A DNA stretch of 64,000 bases, from positions 39,593,362 to 39,657,361 of the forward strand of contig NC_060061.1 of the NCBI RefSeq assembly GCF_020283565.1, in the 5' to 3' direction. The position numbers and the translations under genes are program-made. The notes below the pieces were generated by a model that worked only from the letters and a program-made list of their open reading frames with translations, ran no database searches and had not been told where the DNA came from. Below are positions 1 through 18,163 of the stretch, one piece after another. Numbering within the stretch: position 1 is the stretch's first letter; each line of letters opens with the position of its first letter. Source of the stretch: Trifolium pratense (taxonomy: Eukaryota; Streptophyta; Magnoliopsida; Fabales; Fabaceae).

Positions 1-1225
1 CTTGAAAGAAAGATTTGAAATTTTTCTTGTTGTTAGGGTAATTGTGAATTACCTTTCCTCATTTATCTCACCATCCACAGTATATTTCCAATGTTCATAC
101 AAAAAAATAATCCATTTGTAGCAGTTTTATATACATGATCACATTTATGATAAGTGACTCTGCCACGTCATTAAAATTGAGCCAAAACTTTGTTGGTGAC
201 CAAAAGTCATAAATATTGAAATAGATGGACCAATAAATTGATTTTTTTTTGGTGAATCCAATAAATTGGTTTTTAAAATAAGGAATCAAAACTTCAAATA
301 ATTAAATATATAGGACCAAAACTGGATTTAATCCTTTTATAGCCGTGGTCAACCATTGCCCGTAATGTTTTAGGTATCAATACAAACATTTATCTTGCGA
401 TTTTTTAAATATATATTACTTCGATATTTTTCATATATATTAGAGTAAATAAAACCAAAATTATAGAATAGAATTGAGTGTGATAAAAAAGTTGTCTGTT
501 GTTAAAAATTGAAAAAAATTCAAATAAGGACAATGTTTTGTTTGTTTAGTGAAACAAAAAGAGTAAATCTAGGTCCAATTTTGAGTTATTTCGACAAAAT
601 TAGCTATTCTTTTACTTATATGTCAACTTATTAAATTAGGTTAATTTGGTAATTATTTATATTGTATGTTATTTTCTCAAATATATAAATAAAAACATAG
701 TAGAATTGAGTGAAAAATAAAAATTGTTGTTTGTTTCTAAAACTGAAGAAAATTCAAATAAAGATAAAGTTGTGTATGTTTAGTGTAACAAAAAGATAAT
801 TAGTAGCATTAAATTAGAAAAAGAGATGGAAAAAATTATTCTTACGCATTTATTTGGTTGGAGGATGATCTTATAATTTAAATTAATATTAAAATAACCA
901 AACTCAATGTATAAACATACATCAAAAACAACTAATCCCTATTACATGTCATTCTTATGATAATTGTGAAAATAGAATAATTGGTTATTTTAATTACTTA
1001 ATCATTTTCACTATAGTTATAGGTACAAATTTTAATTTGAAATGGCAAAATATATTAAACACACATTACTCAATATCACAAGAAAAACTAAGCTTAGTTC
1101 ATAGAGTCATACAAGCGTAATAACTAAATGATAACTCATAGAAATATTCTACAAGCCTTTTTTTTTTTTGTTGAGCAATTCTACAAGCCTGTTGTGTACA
1201 ACTCTCTTGATTTTGGCACTCATAT
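1..1225. other. AT-rich intergenic DNA, no gene seen
   Basis: No convincing coding region. Two diverged copies of a roughly 100-bp sequence lie at about 466-570 and 700-800; both begin TAGAATTGAGTG and share AAAATTCAAATAA. Two short poly(T) inserts flanked by direct duplications lie at 230-268 and 1146-1190 and are described in the findings. The single ORF here (95-289, minus) has low-complexity composition and is not supported. Confidence 0.6.
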
Positions 1226-1501
1226 ATAGAATCTAGATGTTTTCTCTTTAGGCTTTCATGGTTCTTTTTCATCATCTGGATTTTACTTTTTTGTCGTTCA
1301 ATAAAAACTTCGGTTTCTACGAACCGAATTTTTTTTGCCTTAAAAAAAAAAAAACAGTTTCTGTTAACCGAAATTTTCCTGAATTTGAACTAGAAAAAAC
1401 TTCGGTTTCTGCGAACCGAAGTTTTTATTAAGAGCAAAATTGAAATATTTTGAATATAAAAGATACATCGGAGGCCCGAAGATAAAACATCTAGAATCTA
1501 T
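1226..1501. repeat. MITE-like inverted-repeat element
   Basis: The ends are inverted repeats: ATAGAATCTAGATGTTTT at 1226-1243 and its complement with one mismatch at 1484-1501. The interior carries three copies of a TTCGGTTTCTRCGAACCGAA-like palindrome (about 1308-1425). No coding capacity. A non-autonomous DNA element is inferred; the family is not identified. Confidence 0.5.
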
Positions 1502-1505
1502 GGCA

Positions 1506-1821
1506 TCATTCTAAGATTAACTCTGGTACACACCACCCATAAAAACACCCCGGTTTAAAAGGAGGAGAGCACATATTTTGTGGACAATCAGAATCTTGAA
1601 AACATCTATTACCCGCTGTAATAAAGAAAAAAAAAAAAAGGGAATAAAAGAATGTAACTATGATGAGATAAAAATATTGTATATGACGTAAATAAAGAAA
1701 TTTGAGAATGATAAAGAAAAGGTTTACCATCAATAATCATTGTGAAGAGAATTATGTAATTCAAGATAATCATGACATGAACGAACTTGACGATTTTAGT
1801 CTTATTTTTCCCCATTTCCAT
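1506..1821 (-). CDS. NCR-type secreted cysteine-rich peptide, copy A (2 exons)
   Basis: Exon 1 spans 1821-1728 and encodes a start MEMGKNK and a hydrophobic signal-peptide segment. Its donor is G|GTAAACC. Exon 2 spans 1615-1506 after the acceptor TTACAG and encodes the Cys-rich mature part, ending at TGA 1508-1506. The joined length is 204 nt, exactly 68 codons, so 67 residues. The mature part has cysteines spaced C-x5-C-x4-C-x7-C-x4-C and the typical DSDCP motif. This gene layout, with signal exon then Cys exon, is the hallmark of legume nodule NCR / late-nodulin peptides. These are secreted into symbiosomes and act on bacteroids. The sixth cysteine found in the neighbouring copy is missing here. 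The start could also be Met at 1815. Expression in nodules is inferred from the family only. Confidence 0.8.
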
Positions 1822-1983
1822 GTATCAAGTCGAATATGATTTTATGACTTTATGATTTATAAATCCTATTCTCTTTTTACATATAATAAATTAAATAGTG
1901 TTTAGCACTTATGAAGCTGTAAAAGAATATCCTAAAATAAGAATTGTTATTAATTGTTTTTACATCAATGTGTTGTGTTTGTG

Positions 1984-2325
1984 TCTGTTTGGTTAAAATA
2001 AACTATAAGTTAGCTGATAGCTAAAAAGTTAGATTATTAAAATTAGAGTGTTTGGTAAAATTAGCTTTTAAAGTGGTTATTAAATATAAAATTACATCAT
2101 TGATAGTGGGTAAGTTTTTTTTAGAGTGGGTAGTTATTAAATTAAAGGGTAAAAATGGAATAAAGTGTAAAAAGCTATAAGCTCAAATGATACTTGAAAT
2201 AATATCTGAAAAAAAGCTATATAGTACAAAAAGTTTGTTACCAAACACCTCTAATTTTTTGAAACAAGCTTATAAGCTCATATAATAAGCTATAAACTAG
2301 CTTATTTGTGTTACCAAAAACAACC
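1984..2325. repeat. MITE inserted upstream of NCR copy A
   Basis: Imperfect terminal inverted repeats: the left end reads GTTTGGTTAAAATAAACTAT and the right end ends TTGTGTTACCAAAAACAACC. Both ends contain the AAGCTAGTTTATAGCT-like motif common in hAT-type plant MITEs. Comparing the two NCR units shows that sequence contiguous upstream of copy B (about 2810-2880) is split here by this insert. It was therefore added after the NCR duplication. Confidence 0.55.
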
Positions 2326-2385
2326 TTCGTCACTTCAATACACTTACTTAGAAGGTCACATAAAAATCTTACCAATCATAAGATA

Positions 2386-2700
2386 TCATTCTTTTTTTTT
2401 AACACATATACACCAACTGTAACTACACCTCGGCTTAAAAGGAAGCGGGCACCAATTTTGTGGACAATCGGAATTTTGCAAGCATTTAAACCCCGCTATA
2501 ATAAAATAAGATAATAAAATAATGTTACTATAAGGAGATAAAATATTCTGTACGAAGTAAATAAGAAAACTTAAAAAATGATAAAATCAATTCTTACCGT
2601 TAACATTCATTGTAACAAAAAGTAGGGAAAGAAAGATAATCACAACATAATTAAATTTGACAATTTCAGTCATATTTTTCTTAGAAAACATTTTTATCAT
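2386..2700 (-). CDS. NCR-type secreted cysteine-rich peptide, copy B (2 exons)
   Basis: Exon 1 spans 2700-2598: Met, a basic stretch (KMFSKKN), then a long hydrophobic signal core, with donor G|GTAAGAA. Exon 2 spans 2495-2386 after the acceptor TTATAG. It begins with A-G-F-K-C and ends after a KKKE tail at TGA 2388-2386. The joined length is 213 nt, 71 codons, 70 residues. The mature part has six cysteines spaced C-x5-C-x4-C-x7-C-x4-C-x1-C, the canonical six-Cys NCR pattern. Exon 2 is exactly 110 nt in both copies, and introns, flanks and upstream sequence also align, so A and B are a tandem duplicate pair. An alternative start is Met at 2691. Function is inferred from the family: a secreted peptide delivered to nitrogen-fixing bacteroids. 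Confidence 0.85.
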
Positions 2701-2882
2701 GTTATTTTTTTACATGAATTAAATAGTTTTTAATGCTTATGGAGTTGTAAGAAATAATTCTTAAAATAAGAGTCGTTATTAACTGCCTCTCAAGTACATC
2801 AATGTGTTGTGTGTGTCCTTTCAACACACTTAATAAAGAGGTCACATAAAAAAACTTACTAATAATAAGATTTTTTTTTCTT

Positions 2883-3040
2883 TTTCCAAATCACTTGACA
2901 GTGGTTGCAGTATTCAAGAGGGCTACAAAGACATTTGATGTGTTGTGGTGCGGATTGAAATTCTCGATACCCCTGTTCTCCGCACTTAATGTATGTGAAT
3001 TTTGCCGGGCACTTTGGAGCCAAAAAATAAAATTGCACTA
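2883..3040 (-). other. unexplained cysteine-rich open stretch
   Basis: On the minus strand an open frame from about 3040 down to 2883 contains seven cysteines, including C-x9-C, C-x-C and C-x2-C spacings (segments KCPAKFTYIKC and CLCSPLEYCNHC). There is no ATG in frame; an upstream stop lies near 3065. It could be the last exon of a small secreted-peptide gene or a relic. I do not recognise the family. It lies between the NCR pair and the receptor kinase. Confidence 0.2.
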
Positions 3041-3273
3041 CATATACAACACCTTAGCTTATATGATGTAAAAAAACTTGTATGTTATATGCAACCTCAT
3101 GTTCTATCAGTGTATCAGATTGTACAAAAGAAAAAAATTACAAAGGGTGAAGATGAAACCTAGTGACATAATACATACTCTCATTATTCAATTCATATGG
3201 TAATTAATGACAACCTCACATAAAATGGACCATAATATCTAAATCTAATATTTTTCAACTGTTGTATGTAATT

Positions 3274-11868
<8,595 letters not shown>

Positions 11869-11957
11869 CGTTGAAATATTTGAAATCACCACAACACAAC
11901 CCTTTAAATATCTCTCATGAACAACTCAAAATTCTTCTTTCTCTAACAAAAACCAAA

Positions 11958-12410
11958 AAACCCATGTTAGTATATAAGCTCAAAACCAAGTAGCTACCAA
12001 GCTAAACAGGAATTTCACCTTAGACAACAGAAGCAAAATTGAAACTAAAATTGAAAAAGAATCAAATTTTGAAGCTAATAACAAGAACTAAGTAAAAACT
12101 AACACATGGGTTGTTTGCTATATTACCAAAGAGATGTAAGCAAATAAGCACAAAACCAAAAAACAACCACACTAAAGAATAACTTCACCTGATATAACAG
12201 AAGCAAAATTGAAACCAAAATGGAAAAAGACTCAAACTTTGAAGCTAATAACAAGAACTAACTAAAAACAAACACATGGGTTGTTTGATATATTACCAAA
12301 GAAAGTGAAACTTTGATCTTGAAGAATTATTACAATGAAACCAAAATGCAAAAAGACTGAAACTTTGAAGCTAATAGCATGAAGAGACTAAAACCAAACA
12401 CATGGTGTGC
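11958..12410. repeat. tandem repeat (period about 170 bp, 2.5 copies) upstream of the first receptor kinase
   Basis: The block GAAGCTAATAACAAGAACTA followed by CACATGGGTTGTTTG occurs at about 12071-12117 and again at about 12241-12287. A third partial copy ends at about 12398-12410. Copies are diverged by several substitutions. The array lies 90-540 bp upstream of the start codon, in the promoter or 5' leader. Confidence 0.7.
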
Positions 12411-12921
12411 AATATTATTAATACTTACAAGTAAAACACCCAAGAGGGTGAAACATAAACGTGGGACAAGATATTGTCTTTATGACTTTGTCGCAATAAC
12501 AAATGGTGTGGAAAATGTAGGTGGTGTTGTTGATGATGAGAGAAGCCATCACTTTCAAAACTATAGTAAATTTGCACCATTTGCATTAAAAAAAAGAAGA
12601 TTAAATAAAGGAAGAGTTATTCTTATATGGGTTGGCGTCTTTGACTTTATGTGTATGAATTGAAAATGGAGAATGAATTTGATTTGATGCTTAATTGATT
12701 GAAACAATAAATCAAACAAAATGAAGAAAAAAGTTTATGGGAGGAACAACTTCAGCTCCAACCTCCAACTGCTAGCAAAGAAAAAAGAGTTTATGTCTTT
12801 ACTCTTTTTTGTTTTATTCGTTGTAGTTTTTTTTTTTTATCTGTAGATAAAATGAGACTATTAAAATTTGTGTTTAACTGTGAAGTTGGATAAAAAGTGT
12901 TCAGCTTAATAACATGAGTTA
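12411..12921. other. intergenic DNA upstream of the first receptor kinase
   Basis: Apart from the block shared with the paralogue I see no gene. The 94-codon plus-strand frame at 12379-12663 overlaps that promoter-like homology and has no recognisable domain. Confidence 0.5.
12513..12603 (-). promoter_or_regulatory. upstream block shared by both receptor-kinase paralogues
   Basis: The plus strand reads AAAATGTAGGTGGTGTTGTT, then CTTTCAAAA and GCATTAAAAA. The region upstream of the paralogue (57823-57904) reads AAAATGTAGATGTTGTTGAC, then CTTTCAAAA and ACATTAAAAA. The block is about 645 bp upstream of the start codon here and about 140 bp in the paralogue. The tandem repeat accounts for most of the difference. 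A conserved promoter or leader segment is inferred; no factor site is identified. Confidence 0.4.
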
Positions 12922-12937
12922 GAATTAATACATTTCG

Positions 12938-13074
12938 CCCCATATTTCGAGCCGAGCTCAATTGGTAGAGATATTGCAAATTATCGTATGAGTTGGAATT
13001 CGAATTCTTGTATTTTCATTTATTCCTCTTTAGAGGTGAAATTCTATCCACTAGGCTACTTGACCCAAAACAAA
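12938..13074 (+). mobile_element. SINE, first of a stacked pair
   Basis: The body begins CCCCATATTTCGAGCCGAGC, with A-box-like AGCTCAATTGGTAGAG and a weak B box (GGAATTCGAATTC). It ends CTAGGCTACTTGACCCAAAA, the 3' end shared by this SINE family. It is flanked by the 17-bp duplication AGAATTAATACATTTCG at 12921-12937 and 13075-13091. Confidence 0.75.
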
Positions 13075-13091
13075 AGAATTAATACATTTCG

Positions 13092-13275
13092 TCTCGTGAT
13101 ATTAGCTCAGTTGGTAGGGACATTGCATTATATATGCAATGGGCGGAGTTCGAACCTTGGTCATCCCATTTATCTATAAAATGAAAAAATTTTACTAGTA
13201 AGATGAACCTTGGTTGTTTGCTATATAAATTATACTAGTAAAATTTCTTGTCACTAGACTACCTAACAAAAAAAA
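13092..13275 (+). mobile_element. SINE, second of a stacked pair
   Basis: A-box-like TTAGCTCAGTTGGTAGGG, B-box-like GAGTTCGAACCTT, and 3' end CACTAGACTACCTAACAAAA. The upstream flank is the ATTAATACATTTCG copy made by the first SINE; the downstream flank is ATTAATACATTCC at about 13278-13290. It therefore inserted at the duplicated target of its neighbour. A short insertion or divergence (GATGAACCTTGGTTG...) lengthens it relative to the first copy. Confidence 0.7.
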
Positions 13276-14006
13276 TATTAATACATTCCTTGTATCTTTT
13301 ATTTATTTTTAACTATGTCTATTTTGGTAAAAATAGCGTTTAGATGGTAAGCTAGCTTATAGCGGATAGTTTATAGCTGATGGCTGATAACTAGTTGATA
13401 AGCTAATTGAAGTGTTTGCTAAAATTAGCAATTTAACTAGCTGATAAATGTAAAATGACATGAAAGGGCATTTTCAATTCATAATAAAATTTATATATCA
13501 ATTAATATTTAAGATATTTAGACTTTCATAATTTAAATTATCAATTCAATATATCTTTCATATATTACTAGCAGGTCAAGCAGGTGTGGAGTGTCTAACT
13601 TATATCCAAAAAAAAATATGTTTTATGTTATGGTGAGTTTGTTAATAAAAGATTTTTGCTGCAATTATGTTATGGTGATAAAAGATTTTTGGTGCTACTA
13701 AAAAAATCAGGAGTATTGTTGGTATTATGAAAAATTCACATCAAAACTCATGTATTTTTTTTTTTTTTAAGGAATGTATTCTCTTTGTATAGATAGTATA
13801 GAAGTATAGATAACATCTTCACTTGGGAGAAGGAGAAAAAATAGAAAAATAAAATATTAAAATAACTAATTTGTCTCTAAAACAATTAATTTTATTTTTT
13901 AATTGAACAATTAATTTTATTTGAGTGAAGGATAAGAGCATAGTTTATGTTGGCCCCTTACCTATATAACTAAATTTCTCATTTATTCAAAAAAAAAAAA
14001 ATCTCA

Positions 14007-14070
<64 letters not shown>

Positions 14071-14435
14071 ACATAAATCTTGGTCACCCGTAGGCTTCTG
14101 CTTTAAATCAAACTTTCGGAATTTCCTACGAAATGTGTTCATATTGGTATCACAAAAAAATCATTAAAAAAACTGTGTTCAAATTTTTACTTTGTGTTAG
14201 TCTATGGAGAAAGCCAAGTCAAATAGGTAAAACCTAGAAGTAAAGCAAAATTCAAGTTTTTAAAATTTAAAAATAAAAAAATAACTTTTTGTCTAATAAA
14301 AAACTTGTGTAAGAAGTAACAAAAAAATAATGATAGCTGCAAAATTAGTAAAATGGGTTTGGTTATTTTATATATGATGGTGTAAAATTTGGGTAGCTTT
14401 TATTCAAACATGCGAATGTAGAAAGTTACTACGTA
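13276..14435. repeat. intergenic DNA with (AT)n microsatellite
   Basis: 14011-14068 is a pure AT dinucleotide run of about 29 units. About 13332-13450 resembles the end of the same kind of MITE seen upstream of NCR copy A (AAGCTAGCTTATAGC). A poly(T) insert flanked by a 7-bp repeat ATGTATT lies near 13750-13780. No gene seen. Confidence 0.6.
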
Positions 14436-14735
14436 CTCCCTCCGTCCCAAATTATAAGGGAAAAAAGCCCATTTTTTTGTCCCAAATTATAAGAGAAAAA
14501 TCATTTTCAAGAATGTTTTTTTCCTTATTTTCATAAAATTAAATGCAAATTGCATTTAATTTATTCTCTCTCTCATTTTCTCAATAAACAACAACCAATA
14601 AAAATTGTTTTTACATCTTCCTATGCAACTTATTCCAAGAAAAACCCACAAAAACATACTTCAAATTCTCATGTTTTACTTTTTCTTAATAAGTGAGATT
14701 TTTTTATTTTCCCTTATAATTTGGGACGGAGGGAG
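14436..14735. mobile_element. Stowaway-type MITE (300 bp)
   Basis: Terminal inverted repeats CTCCCTCCGTCCCAAATTAT... and ...ATAATTTGGGACGGAGGGAG are flanked by TA duplications at 14434-14435 and 14736-14737. This terminal sequence and the TA target define Stowaway MITEs mobilised by Tc1/mariner transposases. Non-coding. Confidence 0.9.
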
Positions 14736-14737
14736 TA

Positions 14738-15616
14738 CCGATTATCTCATGCCACCCACAGGCCACAGACAAGTCAATAATTCAATTTCAACTTGTAGAG
14801 GTTAAACTTTATATAATACCTTTATAAAGAAAAACTTTATATATTAAATTGGGCAATTAGATAAACTAATATATTATTAAAACTTGTTTCTGGAAGCCTT
14901 TCTTCATAAATTTTTGTATTGTTTATGGCCCTTTTTCAATTAAGTCAATCAAATATTTTATTTTAGCATTCAACAGTATTACAAATGTTTAATAAAAAAA
15001 ACAGTATTACAAATGCGTAATCTGTTTCCTAATCCATCTAACACTTTGAATCAAATTTATTATCTATCTATACCATATACAAATTATAATAGATTTTAAA
15101 TTGAATGTTCAACTTTAAAAACATATTTTCCGTCAACAACAACAACAAAAAAACACTAAAAATTTACACCAATTCGTGACATGCGGTAACTTTACAACAT
15201 CACATTAATTTAATAAACAATAAATTCATAAGTTCAAACATGTATAGGTTTCAAAATAAATTATTTTATTATATATAATATAATATAATATACCCACAAA
15301 CAATGCATTAAAATGTTGTGATTCAACATAGTTTTGTTCACTATACTTTGAATTTCCACACGCAGGATGTGATATTTTAGAACTCTCAAGTTTTGGTTGT
15401 TTATATATGTACCTCAATTTTAGCCTCTCTCTATACCGAAATATACCCTATGGCATTTTAGGTCAAGACATCTCTATGATATTATATTGTCTTTAATACA
15501 ATTTTTATTTTTTTTTTGCCCGTTTACACATAAAATTAAATAATTTGTCTGCCAAATTCAGCGAACAGTTGAATTTTGGGCTAGGATAACTCCCTTTAAC
15601 TGAAGGAAGGTGAATA
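14738..15616. other. intergenic DNA, no gene seen
   Basis: AT-rich, without convincing coding frames. It includes a 13-bp A-rich insert flanked by a perfect 15-bp duplication (14973-14987 and 15001-15015). Confidence 0.6.
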
Positions 15617-16176
15617 GGGATGGCAATGGATGTTCATGGGTGCGGGTTTGATACTACCCAAACCCCACCCATATATTTGGATGTCACCCAAACCCAAATA
15701 TTGTTCGGGTGGAAAAATGAAACTCACACCTGCACCCGCTGGGTTTAGGTTTTTTCACCCAAACCCGAAACCCGTAACAAGAACACGCATAATTAATTAT
15801 CTGCTCAAACCCGACCCGAACTATATTTGATAAAATGCAAAATGTAGCATAATTTGGTAATACAATTTGTAAATTTCAAAATAGTTTTTTTTTTTTACTA
15901 AACAATTCATCAAATGTTATCATCACTACAGCATGCACCAGTACAACATTCGAAAACTTAAAAGGAAGCAAAATACACAGGGGTAAATATGAAATTTAAT
16001 ATATAAACGGGTGAGTGAATGAGTTTCGGGTGTGGGTTTGATACTACCCAAACCCACACCAATATATTCGGGTGACACCCGAACCCAAACTCAGTCAACT
16101 CGGGTTTCGCCCGTTTACTTAGGTTTGAGTTCGGGTGGATCTATCGGGTTTGAGTTTTCCTGTCATCTCCCTAAAG
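15617..16176. repeat. non-autonomous DNA element rich in GGGTTTGGGT-type motifs
   Basis: The left end reads TAGGGATGGCAATGG. The right end TGTCATCTCCCTAA is its imperfect complement. Both subterminal regions carry repeated ACCCAAACCC / GGGTTTGGGT blocks in opposite orientation. The two small ORFs inside are translations of these repeats. This terminal pattern is widespread in plant genomes; the family is not identified. Confidence 0.55.
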
Positions 16177-17477
16177 GCGAAGCAAATACAAGCCCGATGA
16201 ATTTTTTGCAAGTTTGGTCAATGCGTATAAAACCGTTGTCTATTACTCTTTTGACAACGAACGACTTTTTAGCGTTGCCTAAAGTAAAAATTGTTGCAGT
16301 GTGTTCCTTGTTTATAACCGAAATATAGCTATATATTAGCGTGAGAATCATTATGAGGGGATAACATTGTGTTGATTAAAGAAATGAGAAATATTGATGC
16401 AAAGGAGGTAGGATGAGATCAAGTCCAACGTCGAGCGCCACATACTTCCAACAGTGAAAAAATTAACTGTTTTTTAAGAAGAAGAAAAAATTAACACACT
16501 TATGTAGGCACAAGGTTATTAGTACAACTTGTGTGCTGCCCTAAAGATTTTTAGAGCACTTTAAATAAAGACTAAAGTTCAAATACACTGTTTACCATAG
16601 AAAATGGATCTCTCTTCTTTCTTTTTTTTCTTCCTAAGTACCTCATTTTATAGTCCAACATTCCTTGATCTAATGGGGCTTTTCTTGAATTGAGGTGGCC
16701 CAATAAGTTATGACATTGAGATCCATATCCAACTCATCCGTACAGGACGTGTGGGTTGAAGAACGCGTAACTCATGTCACTCGTCCGTGCAGATCATGTA
16801 AAGTTGAAGCGTGCGTAGTCACTATATTCGTACAGTTTAACTAAAATTGAAGCTCAACACGACCTAAATGAGACCACTCTGAGCTCGTCTTGGGGCAGGA
16901 ATTGCGTTCAACATGACTTGGACGGTCAAGTTGATGTAGACATGTTGCATGTTGAAGTTGAGCTATGGTGAAGCTGAGCTACGTCTGTCGAAAGTAAAGC
17001 TCATGATAAAGCTGAGTTGAGTTAAGTATGTTGAAGTGGAGTTCATGGTGACAAATAATGATCAAAATGTAATAAAGCTCATATGATATGGTCTTCATAG
17101 TCCATTATGTATTTCATTTTCTACCTCAAACAGCCGAAATTCATACATAATTAATATAATTAACACTTTTTCGAATAACCTAATAACCCATAATTTTTAT
17201 TTTTTTTACGCAATAACCCATAATTGAGAGATAAAATTTCTACCTAAACATAATCGTTTGAAGATAAATGGAATTATAATCGAGAGCTATTAGTTGATAT
17301 TAGTATTTGACTAATTAACTTTCAATTCAACATCAGTACCTATAGATAAATCACTTGCATGTGGTGATATTCGTATTTATGCCAACCATATAGAATTAAT
17401 TCATTCATATACATTCTCTTATTATTACACGTTGCTGATTTTTCCTAAACTTTGCTCAATATTGGATTTTAAGTAGA
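16177..17477. other. intergenic DNA up to the gypsy insertion
   Basis: About 16680-17060 is a GAGCT/TTGAAG-rich stretch with loose internal repetition (AGTTGAGCT, AAGCTGAG) that may be an old LTR relic. Micro-inserts with flanking duplications lie at 16456-16495 and 17182-17225. No gene recognised. Confidence 0.5.
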
Positions 17478-18068
17478 TGTTCTGGACTGGGCCAAGAGCT
17501 GGCCCAACCACTTATGCCCGACATTTGGGGCATGGCCCAATAAGGGGATACTTCCCCGACACGTCAGCCAATGACGTGTCCTGCTCGACATAACAGATTA
17601 GCTCCACGCTAATCATGTGCTCGGCTATCCGTGCACAACGACTCATTCAGCCTTAGCTTAACAGCTAAGCAGCACGTTTAATACGTGCTCCTTTATCCAA
17701 CCGCATTTGTCACGGAGTCTATCCCTTACCCGCGAATAGCGGAACGACTCCAACCAGGATAGAGGCGAATAACGGCCTTCCCCTACGATACAGGGACTAT
17801 CCTGGCAGTTGAGCCTATTGGGCCGGTTATCCAGGCCCAATAGACCAACCTTTGGCCCAGCGCTGGGGGCACTATATAAGCTCTCCTATACAGGAGAGCC
17901 AGGTATTCAGAACCATTCTACACTTTCTTTCTCTCTCTTCTTTTGTATCTCTCTGTTCACTTTGCTGACTTAGGCATCGGAGCACCTGCAGGTACAAACC
18001 CCCCCTTCGGTGTGGACGCTCGCTCAACGGACCGGCCATCAATCTATTCTGATCACCAGGTACGATCA
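17478..18068 (+). repeat. 5' LTR of the gypsy element
   Basis: Starts TGTTCTGGACTGGG and ends TACGATCA. The TATA box lies in CACTATATAAG (about 17870-17880). A hairpin GGCTCTCCTATACAGGAGAGCC-like sequence (about 17880-17900) follows it near the expected transcript start. The terminal dinucleotides are TG/CA. Confidence 0.95.
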
Positions 18069-18069
18069 G

Positions 18070-18086
18070 TGGCGCCGTCTGTGGGA
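18070..18086 (+). other. primer-binding site of the gypsy element
   Basis: TGGCGCCGTCTGTGGGA begins one base after the LTR. It has the form usual for Tat-type elements, where a host tRNA 3' end primes minus-strand DNA. The exact tRNA cannot be named without comparison to the tRNA set. Confidence 0.8.
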
Positions 18087-18163
18087 ACTGAGTTCTTCCC
18101 CATTCTTTAACCTTTCCTCAAAGAAACAAAGATAAAAAACCAAACCTCTCAAGAAACTTCATC

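Noticed and set aside
1609..1821. 70-codon ORF as a stand-alone membrane peptide
   Set aside because: Its first part is the NCR signal exon; the rest is intron read-through.
12379..12663. 94-codon plus-strand ORF upstream of the first kinase
   Set aside because: It overlaps non-coding sequence shared with the upstream region of the paralogue, where the frame is not kept.
13095..13160. Possible tRNA gene (AGCTCAGTTGGT ... GTTCGAACC)
   Set aside because: A and B boxes are present but acceptor and anticodon arms do not pair; the flanking duplication and 3' tail show a SINE.
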